Shown: one piece after another, positions 26,549 through 35,145 of the stretch
How the letters are laid out: every line of letters starts with the position of its first letter
Position numbering within the stretch: the stretch's first letter is position 1
Assembly: GCA_910587095.1 (NCBI GenBank)
Contig: CAJUMJ010000059.1
Location: 1-55,606, forward strand
From: an uncultured Lachnospiraceae bacterium
GTDB taxonomy: Bacteria; Bacillota; Clostridia; Lachnospirales; Lachnospiraceae
DNA: 55,606 bases
Direction of reading: 5' to 3'
The notes under the pieces: generated by a model
Told to the model about the DNA's origin: nothing
Databases searched by the model: none
Seen by the model: only the letters and a program-made list of their open reading frames with translations
Position numbers and translations under genes: made by a program

Positions 26549-28369
26549 ATGATCATACGTAAGAGTCTGCTGAAACTGCGGCGCACGCCGGTCAGAACCA
26601 TACTGTTTTTTCTTTTGCTGGGATTTGCGTCGGCGCTGCTTTCCACGGGCGGCGGGCTGTGGCAGATGTGCCGGGAGAATATGGTGCGATTCGAGGGTAT
26701 TTTCCAGACCATTGCCACGGTTGAGCAGAAGCCGCAGCGGTATGTCAGGAAAGAAGCATGGGCGGCTGATCCGGGAGAATATAAGACCGTAAACAAGGCG
26801 GAGTACGGGGATACGATTCCACTGTCTGTCCTTTCCTTCGAGGGGGCGGACTATATCAGCGGGCCGGAGCGGAGAGGCTGGTATGCCGCCTATCTGCCGG
26901 ACTATGAAATGATGGATGCGGGCACGGGGATTACGAATCATATGGTAGTGGAGGCTTCTCCAGTGGAAGATTCGGTTCCGGCGGGACCAATCAAGATGGA
27001 GGTCAAAAATATACTGTACAGTTATTATCCCTATAATGCACCGATGTTCTATTACTGCGACCATTTCGACCCGTCGCCGGAGATGCTGTACGCCGATAAG
27101 ACCTATATTATGCTGATATATGATGGTCTCCCCCATGGCTGGCCGGAGGTATCGGACCCGCAGGAATATATTCCAAGCGATGCGATTGTGAGTACACAGA
27201 CCGGGCCGGAAGGGGCTTTTCTTCCAAATGATCTTTCCGGAGATTCGATTGCGGAGGTGACGCCCGGCTTCTATGAGACGGAGGAGGGACAGCAATGGCA
27301 GGCGTTGGTGCGGGAAATGGAGATGGGAATATGGCGCTCTTCCCCTGTCACCGTCACGGACAACCTTGACCTGATTCCTATATTTTATGACGGGTCTGTC
27401 AGTATCGTAGAGGGAAGAGAATTTACACAGGAGGATTATAGCGAGGGCAGGAGGGTATGCCTGGTTTCCCGCAAGTTTGCCAAACGAAACAACCTGAAAA
27501 TCGGGGATGTCCTGCATTTGCCGTTGCGATATGGAGATTACAGAGAGCCAAGCACGGAGGCGTGCTGGAACGTCAAGCTGACGGCGGAGGGAATAAACTT
27601 CCCGGTTTTTGAGGAGGCGGACTGGGAAATTTGCGGTATTTACGATATGCTGCCCGGAGGCTTCGCAAAGAGTTCGTCCTATCGGCTGGATGACAATGAA
27701 ATTATCATACCGAGGGCGTCGATCAAAAACAGCGACAGCGAAAATATTGCCGACTGGGGACCGATGAAGGGCTGGAATACTTCTTTTGAAATTCCAAACG
27801 GCACGATTTCCCGCTGGAAAGAGCTGTGGGAAAAACAGGGAATCGAGGGGCTGGAGATTACCTTTTATGACAAGGGCTACAGCGTTTTGGAGGACGGCAT
27901 CAAGCGGATGAAGAAGATGGCGCTCATCCTGCTTGTGGCAGGAGCGGTCAGCGTTTTTTGTGTCCTTCTATTCTTCTGTCACATGTTTATCACGAAGCAG
28001 AGTGTGGCAACGGCGGTGGAACGATCGCTTGGCATGACAAAGAGACAGTGCGCGGCGTCGCTTTTGACGGGGATTGTGCTGTTAGCTCTGTGCGGTTGTA
28101 CTCTCGGCAGCGTTGGCGGATATTACTGTGCGGAAAAGGCGGCGGGAGAGCTTACGCAGGTGGAACGCTTTGACCGGAATTTCAGCACAGGCATGATACA
28201 AGGGCAGAACGAGGAGGAGAAAACGGACTATATTCTGGAAGGGAGCTGGCGTGTGAGCGCGACTGCGGGTACGGTGGTTGTGGCGCTGGCCGTGGGAATC
28301 GCTTCCGCTATGATAAGCGCCAGCCTGCGGCGGGAACCTCTGGCGCTGCTTAGCGGCAGGGAGGAATGA
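26549..28369 (+). CDS. FtsX-type ABC transporter permease (second of two)
   Basis: A 606-residue permease with an N-terminal helix (about 13-35), an unusually long extracellular domain (about 40-450) and three C-terminal helices (about 455-480, 505-530, 565-590). A weak AGGAAGGGG site precedes the ATG. Together with the previous gene it forms a probable heterodimer, but element E1 fills the gap and no ATPase gene is adjacent. The extracellular domain shows no family I recognise. Confidence 0.8.
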   Translation: MIIRKSLLKLRRTPVRTILFFLLLGFASALLSTGGGLWQMCRENMVRFEGIFQTIATVEQKPQRYVRKEAWAADPGEYKTVNKAEYGDTIPLSVLSFEGADYISGPERRGWYAAYLPDYEMMDAGTGITNHMVVEASPVEDSVPAGPIKMEVKNILYSYYPYNAPMFYYCDHFDPSPEMLYADKTYIMLIYDGLPHGWPEVSDPQEYIPSDAIVSTQTGPEGAFLPNDLSGDSIAEVTPGFYETEEGQQWQALVREMEMGIWRSSPVTVTDNLDLIPIFYDGSVSIVEGREFTQEDYSEGRRVCLVSRKFAKRNNLKIGDVLHLPLRYGDYREPSTEACWNVKLTAEGINFPVFEEADWEICGIYDMLPGGFAKSSSYRLDDNEIIIPRASIKNSDSENIADWGPMKGWNTSFEIPNGTISRWKELWEKQGIEGLEITFYDKGYSVLEDGIKRMKKMALILLVAGAVSVFCVLLFFCHMFITKQSVATAVERSLGMTKRQCAASLLTGIVLLALCGCTLGSVGGYYCAEKAAGELTQVERFDRNFSTGMIQGQNEEEKTDYILEGSWRVSATAGTVVVALAVGIASAMISASLRREPLALLSGREE

Positions 28370-28437
28370 CTGAGAATGGATCAAAGGCATTGCGGGAAAA
28401 ATGAAAAGCGAAAAAGCAAAAAATTCCTTAACGCCCC

Positions 28438-28466
28438 TTGACATTTTCTCAAAAACTATATATAAT
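28438..28466 (+). promoter_or_regulatory. tRNA-Arg promoter
   Basis: Perfect TTGACA (28438-28443) and TATAAT (28461-28466) with a 17-base spacer, 42 bases before the tRNA gene. Confidence 0.85.
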
Positions 28467-28507
28467 TCTTAATGTTGTCAGAGTTAATAGGCTGCATGAT
28501 AACATGG

Positions 28508-28581
28508 GTGCGCTTAGCTCAGCTGGATAGAGCGTTTGGCTACGGACCAAAAGGTCGGGGGTTCGAATCCTCTAGCGCACG
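28508..28581 (+). tRNA. tRNA-Arg (anticodon ACG)
   Basis: The 7-bp acceptor stem GTGCGCT/AGCGCAC is perfect, the anticodon stem is TTTGG/CCAAA with loop CTACGGA, and the T arm carries GTTCGAATC. The anticodon A34 would be edited to inosine. CCA is not encoded. Confidence 0.96.
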
Positions 28582-28597
28582 TTGGGTTTTTGAGAGG

Positions 28598-28637
28598 CGG
28601 AAATGCTGATAAAACGGGCATTTTCGTCATTTTTTTC
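28598..28637 (+). terminator. Putative tRNA-Arg terminator
   Basis: GAAATGC and GCATTTTC form a stem followed by a T-rich tract. Confidence 0.5.
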
Positions 28638-28684
28638 ATTTTTTGGTAAAAAGGAGCTGTTGCAGAATAGACGAATAATTATCT

Positions 28685-28706
28685 ATGGAGCAATGGCTCC
28701 ATTTTT
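28685..28706 (+). terminator. Second terminator-like hairpin after tRNA-Arg
   Basis: ATGGAGC/GCTCCAT with a four-base loop and TTTTT directly after it. Confidence 0.6.
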
Positions 28707-29012
28707 GACATGAAAAGTTTTATTTGCTAAAAGAATTTTACCGGGGTATAAGATAAATATAATAATTTGTGAAACGGTAAGGCTTTAAATTTGGGTGTAT
28801 GATTTTCCTGCAGTTTGTGTTACAATCAAAAAAGTGCCCGCTTATGTCGGCGCGTATCCGTATGGGAAAAGGGAAAGTGCGACAAGGCGGCGATTTCGAC
28901 ATTTTTTACACAATAGGGACAAAAATTTGCATTATTTAATACAATTTGACGGTGTATACAGAGGATATATAAGCGTGAGAGAAACAAATACTCCTAAAAA
29001 TGAAATGCTGTA
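28707..29012. other. Intergenic stretch without recognised features
   Basis: About 300 AT-rich bases between the tRNA-Arg terminators and the PTS operon promoter. A 73-codon open frame (28795-29016) has no ribosome binding site and an unconvincing product. I see no RNA gene or repeat in it. Confidence 0.5.
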
Positions 29013-29041
29013 TTGACTTCCATTGTGCATGTTGTTATAAT
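29013..29041 (+). promoter_or_regulatory. Promoter of the GlcNAc PTS operon
   Basis: TTGACT (29013-29018) and TATAAT (29036-29041) with a 17-base spacer, ahead of the antitermination leader. Confidence 0.85.
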
Positions 29042-29065
29042 GTAAGAAATAATAAACAGGCGTTT

Positions 29066-29095
29066 GGATTGTTACTGTACAATAGCAGGCAAAAC
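29066..29095 (+). promoter_or_regulatory. RAT: ribonucleic antiterminator target of a LicT/SacY-type protein
   Basis: The imperfect palindrome GGATTGTTACTG ... CAGGCAAAACC matches the known LicT-class RAT almost letter for letter. It overlaps the first arm of the terminator at 29091-29147, so protein-bound RAT and terminator are mutually exclusive. Confidence 0.93.
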
Positions 29096-29147
29096 CAAAT
29101 TTTATAATTCGACGGAGACGGTTGGATTATGAGATTTGGTTTTTTTT
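29091..29147 (+). terminator. Regulated leader terminator overlapping the RAT
   Basis: AAAACCAAAT (29091-29100) pairs with ATTTGGTTTT (29134-29143) across a 33-base loop, followed by a T tract. Its 5' arm contains the end of the RAT. Confidence 0.88.
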
Positions 29148-29193
29148 ATGCACATGTCCGCATATGGGAGCATGTTTTGATGCGATATGGGGT

Positions 29194-29233
29194 GGCTATC
29201 GAACAGGAAGACGAAATTTCCTATTCGATAGCC
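29194..29233 (+). other. Strong hairpin between the leader terminator and the antiterminator gene
   Basis: GGCTATCGAA (29194-29203) pairs exactly with TTCGATAGCC (29224-29233), extended inwards by AGGAA/TTCCT. There is no T-run, so it is not a terminator. It ends 26 bases before the start codon. Confidence 0.6.
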
Positions 29234-29259
29234 GGTACAGATGCAATGAGGATTTTGAA

Positions 29260-30099
29260 ATGCGTATCGAAAAAATTATCAACAATAATATCATTTCCGC
29301 CAAAGACTATCAGGGCGTGGAGCTGGTAGTGATGGGGAAAGGAATCGGTTTCGGGCAGAGGCCGGGAAATGAGGTTGATGATAGGGCAGTTGAAAAAATT
29401 TTCAGATTAGAAAACATGGATAATACGGAATACTTCAAGGAACTGCTGGCGTCGCTTCCGTTAGAACATATCAGGTTGTCGTCCGATATCATTACGTATG
29501 CAAAAGACAGTCTCGGACTGACCTTAAACCAGAATGTATATTTGACGCTGACAGATCATATCAACTTTACCTTGAAGAAATACCGGGAGGGTCTGGTATT
29601 TAACAATGCTCTGTATGATGAGGTGAAACTGTTCTATCCGCTGGAGTATTCTGTGGGAAGGTACGCGCTTGAACTGATTGAGGAGAGAACGGGTTGTCGT
29701 CTGCACGACGATGAGGCGGCCAGCATAGCGCTTCATTTGATTAACGGGGAAACCAACTCCGCCATGGGAACGACTTTTTTTATGGTCAAAATGATGCGTG
29801 AGATGATGGAGTTGATCGAGGAGCAGATTTCCATACCGGACGTGAGTACCTATCCAAAGGAGCGCCTGATTTCGGAGCTGAAACAGCTCTCCAACCGGCT
29901 TGTCACGGAGGAGCCGATGTGCGGGAGAAAGGATGATCAGCTCTACAAGTTTGTGAAAGAGCATTATCAAAAGGAGTATCGGATTATCAACCGTGTCAGC
30001 GAGTATATTGAAAAAGAATATAACTGCAATATGACGGAGGAAGAGAAGATTTATCTGGTGCTAAACATCAAACGGATGCGGGATTTGTATACCTGCTGA
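29260..30099 (+). CDS. licT: BglG/LicT-family transcriptional antiterminator
   Basis: A 279-residue RNA-binding regulator. The N-terminal co-antiterminator domain (MRIEKIINNNIISAKD, then GKGIGFG) is followed by two PTS regulation domains with their conserved histidines: LPLEHIRLSSDI and FTLKKY in PRD1, ASIALHLINGE in PRD2. In this family phosphorylation by HPr and EIIB at PRD histidines sets dimerisation and RAT binding. It should control its own operon through the leader just upstream, probably sensing NagE activity. The start at 29260 follows TGAGGA. Upstream in-frame codons reach back into the leader terminator and are excluded. The specific name is tentative: GlcT-like function is equally possible. 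Confidence 0.9.
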   Translation: MRIEKIINNNIISAKDYQGVELVVMGKGIGFGQRPGNEVDDRAVEKIFRLENMDNTEYFKELLASLPLEHIRLSSDIITYAKDSLGLTLNQNVYLTLTDHINFTLKKYREGLVFNNALYDEVKLFYPLEYSVGRYALELIEERTGCRLHDDEAASIALHLINGETNSAMGTTFFMVKMMREMMELIEEQISIPDVSTYPKERLISELKQLSNRLVTEEPMCGRKDDQLYKFVKEHYQKEYRIINRVSEYIEKEYNCNMTEEEKIYLVLNIKRMRDLYTC

Positions 30100-30129
30100 C
30101 AGACTGCTTGCTCAGAAAGGGGGAAGGAA

Positions 30130-30615
30130 ATGAAAGCATTTCGGAATTTATTTACAAAAAACTGTATGATGATTGGCGCTCCGGTTGAAGGGAAACTGGT
30201 CAGCATCAAAGAGGTGAGCGACCCTACTTTTGGAGAAGAGATCATAGGAAAGGGCGCTGCGATCATCCCGTCGGCTAATCAGGTGTATGCGCCGGTGAAC
30301 GGCAAAGTTGCCACCGTATTCCCTACCGGTCATGCCGTAGCGCTTGTCGCTGACGACGGAGAGGAAATACTGATTCATATAGGGCTTGACACGGTGAAGC
30401 TCAACGGGGAACATTTCACGATCCATGTTCAGGAGGAGCAGGCAGTTAAAAAGGGCGACCTTCTTCTGGAAGCGGATATGGAGAAGATCAAAGCGGCAGG
30501 CTTTGATATCATCACACCGATCGTCGTCTGCAATTCGGATGAATATGCGCAGATTCAGGCGGAGAAGCCCGGAAACGTGAAACCGGGAGACGATATTTTG
30601 AGACTGCAAAAATAG
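30130..30615 (+). CDS. PTS glucose-type EIIA protein
   Basis: A 161-residue stand-alone EIIA of the glucose family. Two histidines 15 residues apart (His68 in PTGHAVAL and His83 in ILIHIGLDTV) match the active-site pair of E. coli IIA-Glc. The second accepts phosphate from HPr. The adjacent NagE has C and B domains but no A domain, so this protein supplies the missing step. The gene starts 30 bases after the antiterminator gene, with GAAAGGGGGAAGG upstream. Confidence 0.93.
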   Translation: MKAFRNLFTKNCMMIGAPVEGKLVSIKEVSDPTFGEEIIGKGAAIIPSANQVYAPVNGKVATVFPTGHAVALVADDGEEILIHIGLDTVKLNGEHFTIHVQEEQAVKKGDLLLEADMEKIKAAGFDIITPIVVCNSDEYAQIQAEKPGNVKPGDDILRLQK

Positions 30616-30628
30616 AGGAGGCTGTGCG

Positions 30629-32248
30629 ATGGACAAGTATATCGGCAAAAGCGTTTTAAAGGGCGTTGCCGTCGGCAGAGTTTTCTGGTATAAAAAACAG
30701 GATTATCACATCGAGAAACAGACCGTCTCCGATATCGAGGCGGAGAAAACCCGGGTTCATGAGGCTGTGGAAGCGGCGAAAGAACAGTTAACCGCGCTTT
30801 ATAACAAGGCGCTTGCCAATGTGGGCGAGGATCATGCGGCAATCTTTGACATACATCGGATGATGCTGGAGGACGACGATTATCTTGAAGCCATAGACGA
30901 TGCCGTCAATGAGGGGACGAATGCGGAGTACGCCGTGGAGACGGCACAGGATCAGTTTGCGGAGCTGTTTGCATCCATGGATGACGAGTATATGAAAGCC
31001 CGTGCGGTCGATGTGAAGGATATTTCACAGAGGGTTATCCGGATTTTGCTTGGGATAACGGAGGACGGAATTCCGGCGGACGAACCGGTGATTCTGGTGG
31101 CCGACGACCTGACGCCGAGCGAAACCGTGAAAATGGATAAGAATAAGATTCTCGCATTCGTGACGGTGCACGGCTCATCCAACTCCCACACGGCGATTCT
31201 GGCCAGAAGCATGAACCTTCCGGCACTTGTCAATACGGCGGGGATGGAGCCGACGGAAGAGTGGAACGGTAAAGTAGGCGTGGTAGACGGATTTAACGGT
31301 GAATTTATCCTGGAGCCCGATCCTGATACGCTCGATGAGATGGTCAGACGCAAAAACCAGTGGGTAGCCGACCTGAATGCGCTGGAGCAGTTAAAGGGCA
31401 AGGACAATGTCACCGGCGACGGAAGAAGAATCGATATCTTTGCCAATATTGGCAAGGTAAACGACGCGGATGCGGCTCTGGAATCGGATGCCGGGGGTAT
31501 CGGATTATTCCGAAGCGAGTTTCTCTATCTTGGAAGAGACACGTTCCCCACGGAGGAGGAGCAGTTTACGAGCTATAAGGCTGTACTTGAAAAGATGAAT
31601 GGCAAGAAGGTGGTCATTCGGACGTTGGATATCGGTGCGGACAAGAAAGTAGACTATTTTCGGCTGGATCCCGAAGAAAATCCTGCGCTGGGATACAGGG
31701 CAATCAGAATTTGCCTTGACCGCCCGGAGATCTTTATCACACAGCTACGGGCAATCTATCGCGCTTCCGCTTACGGGAAAGCATCTATCATGTTCCCGAT
31801 GATTGTTTCGCTGGAAGAGGTGCGGCGGATCAAGGAGATTGTGGAGCAGGTAAAAGAGGAGCTCAAGGTAGAGGGATATCCCATGGGAGAAGTGGAGCTT
31901 GGAATCATGGTGGAAACACCGGCGGCGGCGCTGCTCTCGGAGGAACTGGCAAAGGAAGTGGATTTTTTCAGTATCGGAACCAATGACCTGACGCAATATA
32001 CGCTGGCGGTTGACAGGCAGAACCAGAAATTGGAAAGTACCTGCAATACCCATCACCCGGCGGTGCTTAAACTGATAAAAATGACAGTGGAGAATGCACA
32101 CAAAGCGGGAAAATGGGCAGGTATCTGTGGGGAACTGGCAGCGGATACGGATTTGACGGAGAGATTTCTCGATATGGGAGTAGATGAACTGAGCGTATCG
32201 CCGTCGGCCGTATTGAAAGTGCGTAAGGCAGTGAGGGATATATCATAA
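30629..32248 (+). CDS. ptsI: PTS enzyme I (phosphoenolpyruvate-protein phosphotransferase)
   Basis: A 539-residue enzyme I that starts the phosphate relay from phosphoenolpyruvate to HPr. The swivelling domain contains the phosphohistidine in SSNSHTAILARSMNLPALV (about residue 187), slightly different from the usual GGxTSH. The C-terminal PEP-binding barrel has GIGLFRSEFLYLGRD, GYRAIRICLD and FFSIGTNDLTQY. Length is a little below the usual 570. It starts 13 bases after the EIIA gene and ends 22 bases before ptsH. Confidence 0.95.
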   Translation: MDKYIGKSVLKGVAVGRVFWYKKQDYHIEKQTVSDIEAEKTRVHEAVEAAKEQLTALYNKALANVGEDHAAIFDIHRMMLEDDDYLEAIDDAVNEGTNAEYAVETAQDQFAELFASMDDEYMKARAVDVKDISQRVIRILLGITEDGIPADEPVILVADDLTPSETVKMDKNKILAFVTVHGSSNSHTAILARSMNLPALVNTAGMEPTEEWNGKVGVVDGFNGEFILEPDPDTLDEMVRRKNQWVADLNALEQLKGKDNVTGDGRRIDIFANIGKVNDADAALESDAGGIGLFRSEFLYLGRDTFPTEEEQFTSYKAVLEKMNGKKVVIRTLDIGADKKVDYFRLDPEENPALGYRAIRICLDRPEIFITQLRAIYRASAYGKASIMFPMIVSLEEVRRIKEIVEQVKEELKVEGYPMGEVELGIMVETPAAALLSEELAKEVDFFSIGTNDLTQYTLAVDRQNQKLESTCNTHHPAVLKLIKMTVENAHKAGKWAGICGELAADTDLTERFLDMGVDELSVSPSAVLKVRKAVRDIS

Positions 32249-32270
32249 AACAAATCAGGGAGGTGGAATC

Positions 32271-32528
32271 GTGAAAGAGTTTACGTATGTGATTCAGGAT
32301 CCGGTAGGGCTGCATGCCAGACCGGCGGGGCTTTTGGTCAAACAGGCGGGAGGATTTCAGAGCAGTATTACTGTGGAGTCCGGCGGTAAGAGTGCCGACG
32401 CCAAAAAGCTGATTAAGCTTATGAGCCTTGGGGTCAAACAAGGTATGGAGGTGACCTGCCGGATCGAGGGCGAGGATGAGGAAGCGGCAGCGGAATCGCT
32501 CGAAACCTTTTTCAAGGAGAATCTGTAA
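32271..32528 (+). CDS. ptsH: HPr-type phosphocarrier protein with Lys at position 46
   Basis: An 85-residue HPr. The active His15 is in GLHARPAG. Aligned without gaps to the remembered B. subtilis HPr, the regulatory Ser46 is replaced by Lys (DAKKLIKLMSLG), so this protein should carry phosphate to EIIA but cannot be the Ser46 target of HPr kinase for CcpA-linked repression. A GGGAGG site precedes it. It lies between ptsI and nagE and is probably dedicated to this operon, with another HPr elsewhere in the genome serving catabolite control. Confidence 0.93.
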   Translation: MKEFTYVIQDPVGLHARPAGLLVKQAGGFQSSITVESGGKSADAKKLIKLMSLGVKQGMEVTCRIEGEDEEAAAESLETFFKENL

Positions 32529-32552
32529 GTACTATCGGAGTAATTAACAATG

Positions 32553-32617
32553 ATATTCGTGGGTGCGAATCCATAGAATATAAGTAAAGAATGAGGTTCT
32601 GTGCTGGGGCGGAACCA
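32553..32617 (+). other. Two small hairpins in the nagE leader
   Basis: ATTCG/CGAAT (32553-32568) and GGTTC/GGAACC-type pairing (32596-32617) lie in the 115-base gap before nagE, the largest gap in the first part of the operon. No T-run follows. They may be mRNA processing or stability structures. Confidence 0.35.
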
Positions 32618-32643
32618 TCTTAGTGAGAAGGGAGAAATACACT

Positions 32644-34113
32644 ATGATGAAATATTTACAAAAACTTGGTAAGTCATTGATGCTTCCCGTGGCATGTCTG
32701 CCGATATGCGGTATATTGATGGGAATCGGATATGCGCTTTGTCCGGCAACCATGCAGGGCGGCGACATGAATGGTTTTTTGAACATGTTGGGATTTTTCT
32801 TGGTGAAGGCAGGCGGCGCGCTGATCGACAATATGGCGCTTCTGTTTGTAATCGGCGTCGGCGTCGGCATGTCTGACGATCACGACGGAACAGCCGGTCT
32901 TGCGGCGTTTGCATCCTGGTTAATGATCACAAACCTGTTGGCGACGGGCACGGTGACGACTATGATGCCTTCTATCGCGGACAGCGTGAACAAGACATTG
33001 GCATTTGACAAGATTGCCAATCCGTTTATCGGTATTTTGGCTGGTATTATCGGCGCATCCTGCTATAATAAATTTAAGACGGCAAAATTGCCTGACTGGT
33101 TGTCATTCTTCAGCGGCAAGCGCTGTGTAGCGATTGTTTCGGGCGTAGTATCAATTGTTGTCGCGGCAGTTCTGCTGGTTGTATGGCCGATCGTATTCGG
33201 CGCACTGATCGCAATTGGCGAAGGCATCGTTGGTATGGGAGCAGTAGGAGCAGGTATCTACGCGTTCCTGAACAGATTGCTGATTCCTACAGGTCTGCAC
33301 CACGCGCTGAACAACGTATTCTGGTTCGACACGATTGGTCTTGGCGACCTCAGCCACTTCTGGGCAGGCGAGACAAGCGCGGATGTATCCTGGAGTCTTG
33401 GTATGTATATGTCCGGATTCTTCCCTTGTATGATGTTTGGTATCCCCGGCGCTGCGCTGGCAATGATACATACGGCGAAGGAAGGGAAAAAGAAAGTGGC
33501 AATCGGTCTTGTGGCTTCCGCAGCGGTTTGTGCGTTTGTCTGCGGTGTCACAGAGCCTTTTGAGTTTGGTTTCATGTTCCTTGCACCTGCGTTATACCTG
33601 ATTTATGCGCTGTTATACGGTATCTTCACCGTGATCGTAACATTGCTTGGCTTTAGAGCAGGATTCAGCTTCTCCGCAGGCGCGACAGACCTTGTATTCT
33701 CGGCTTCACTTCCTGCGGCGGCGAATACATGGATGATCATTCCTCTCGGTATTGCGGCTTTCGCAGTGTTCTATGTAGTATTCCGGTTCGCTATCGTTAA
33801 ATTTGATTTGAAGACACCGGGCAGAGAAGACGACGATCTGGAAGAAGAGAAGAAAGTAGTACTGTCCAATAATAATTATACACAGGTGGCTTCCATCATC
33901 CTCGAAGGTCTTGGCGGCAAGGGTAACGTGACATCCCTTGACAACTGCATTACCAGACTTCGTCTGGAGATCAAGGATTACACGAAGGTTGATGAAAAGA
34001 AGATCAAATCCGCCGGCATTGCGGGTGTTATGAGGCCCGGCAAGAACTCCGTACAGGTTATCGTAGGAACCAAGGTACAGTTCGTGGCTGACGAGATGAA
34101 GAAAATGTTATAG
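32644..34113 (+). CDS. nagE: PTS N-acetylglucosamine-type EIICB transporter
   Basis: A 489-residue permease with ten or so membrane segments (about 1-385) and a C-terminal EIIB domain (about 400-489) whose phosphocysteine is in DNCITRLRLE. Segments NRLLIPTGLHHALN, SGFFPCMMFGIPGAAL and KTPGRED are shared with E. coli NagE rather than PtsG, and nagB/nagA follow, so GlcNAc is the likely substrate. It imports the sugar as GlcNAc-6-phosphate using EIIA from the same operon. The start at 32644 follows AAGGGAG. Confidence 0.92.
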   Translation: MMKYLQKLGKSLMLPVACLPICGILMGIGYALCPATMQGGDMNGFLNMLGFFLVKAGGALIDNMALLFVIGVGVGMSDDHDGTAGLAAFASWLMITNLLATGTVTTMMPSIADSVNKTLAFDKIANPFIGILAGIIGASCYNKFKTAKLPDWLSFFSGKRCVAIVSGVVSIVVAAVLLVVWPIVFGALIAIGEGIVGMGAVGAGIYAFLNRLLIPTGLHHALNNVFWFDTIGLGDLSHFWAGETSADVSWSLGMYMSGFFPCMMFGIPGAALAMIHTAKEGKKKVAIGLVASAAVCAFVCGVTEPFEFGFMFLAPALYLIYALLYGIFTVIVTLLGFRAGFSFSAGATDLVFSASLPAAANTWMIIPLGIAAFAVFYVVFRFAIVKFDLKTPGREDDDLEEEKKVVLSNNNYTQVASIILEGLGGKGNVTSLDNCITRLRLEIKDYTKVDEKKIKSAGIAGVMRPGKNSVQVIVGTKVQFVADEMKKML

Positions 34114-34151
34114 GTATTATGAGTGTGAGGTAATACCGAAATCCCTGGCAT

Positions 34152-34180
34152 AGCAGAGGCCTTCGGGCCTCTGCTCTTTC
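34152..34180 (+). terminator. Terminator-like hairpin after nagE
   Basis: AGCAGAGGCC/GGCCTCTGCT, a perfect 10-bp stem with a TTCG loop, followed by CTTTC. It probably reduces read-through into nagB and nagA. Confidence 0.65.
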
Positions 34181-34285
34181 ATAGATTAAAATATCTTGTA
34201 AAAGGGGCAGGGAGTGAAAAAACCGGTTTGTAAACTCTAAAGGCGGCAAAGAAAAACAAGACAGAGGTATAAACAGAAGGGAAAA

Positions 34286-34384
34286 GATTGAAAATTAAAA
34301 TTTTCAATCGCGAGATTTGTGCCTGCGCGTTGCTTGACACAAACTCGTTATGCGCAAAGAGCAGCGCAGAAATGGAGGAAAAAG
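34286..34384 (+). repeat. Pseudoknot-like leader element L1, before nagB
   Basis: A perfect GATTGAAAAT/ATTTTCAATC hairpin (34286-34309) is followed by stem 1, CGAG(A)TTTGTG (34311-34321) with CACAAACTCG (34338-34347). Within the stem 1 loop CTGCGC..TGCT (34323-34334) pairs with AGCAGCGCAG (34360-34369), giving an H-type pseudoknot. GGAGG and the nagB ATG follow at once. A second copy with compensatory changes is at 36950-37039. Confidence 0.65.
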
Positions 34385-35116
34385 ATGAAAATTATTAAAG
34401 CAAAAGACTATGACGACATGAGCAGGAAAGCGGCGAATATTATTTCCGCGCAGGTCATTATGAAACCGAATTGTGTGCTTGGACTTGCCACAGGCTCCAC
34501 CCCGATCGGCACCTACGCGCAGCTTGTAGACTGGTACAACAAGGGGGATCTTGATTTTTCGGGCGTGACGACGGTCAATCTGGACGAGTATAAGGGACTG
34601 ACAAGGGACAATGACCAGAGCTATTATTATTTCATGCACGATAACCTGTTCGGGAAGGTGAACGTCGATTTGAAACGGACGTTTTTGCCGAACGGTACGG
34701 AAGCTGACAGTGAGAAAGCCTGCAGGGACTACGATCAGGTGATCGCGGACGTGGGAGGCGTGGATTTGCAGCTTTTGGGATTAGGGCACAACGGGCATAT
34801 CGGATTTAACGAGCCGGGGGATACTTTTGTGGCGCAGACCCACTGTGTGGATTTGGCGGAATCTACCATAAAGGCAAACCAGAGGTTTTTTGCGTCCATA
34901 GACGAAGTGCCGCGCCAGGCGTACACTATGGGGATCAGGACAATTATGCAGGCAAAGAAGATACTTGTCGTGGTCAGCGGCGCGGACAAGGCCAAAATCG
35001 TAAAGGAAGCGTTTTTCGGCGCAATTACCCCCAAGGTGCAGGCGTCTGTTTTGCAGCTTCACAATGATGTAATTGTGGTCGCGGACGAGGCGGCACTGTC
35101 TGAGCTTGCACTGTAA
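34385..35116 (+). CDS. nagB: Glucosamine-6-phosphate deaminase
   Basis: A 243-residue NagB that converts glucosamine-6-phosphate to fructose-6-phosphate and ammonia. Motifs are complete: LGLATGSTPIGTY for phosphate binding, VNLDEYKGL with the catalytic Asp, and GLGHNGHIGFNEPG with the catalytic His. The start at 34385 follows GGAGGAAAAAG, which is the 3' end of element L1, so translation efficiency may depend on that structure. It is followed by nagA after 29 bases. Confidence 0.95.
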   Translation: MKIIKAKDYDDMSRKAANIISAQVIMKPNCVLGLATGSTPIGTYAQLVDWYNKGDLDFSGVTTVNLDEYKGLTRDNDQSYYYFMHDNLFGKVNVDLKRTFLPNGTEADSEKACRDYDQVIADVGGVDLQLLGLGHNGHIGFNEPGDTFVAQTHCVDLAESTIKANQRFFASIDEVPRQAYTMGIRTIMQAKKILVVVSGADKAKIVKEAFFGAITPKVQASVLQLHNDVIVVADEAALSELAL

Positions 35117-35145
35117 GGAGTGTCGGTGAAAGGAGAAGAAGTGCT

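Noticed and set aside
28795..29016. 73-codon open frame before the PTS operon
   Set aside because: No ribosome binding site. Its end overlaps the PTS operon -35 region and the product has no family features.
32553..32617. nagE leader considered as a second RAT
   Set aside because: The hairpins lack the GGATTGTTACTG and GGCAAAACC features, and no overlapping terminator is present.
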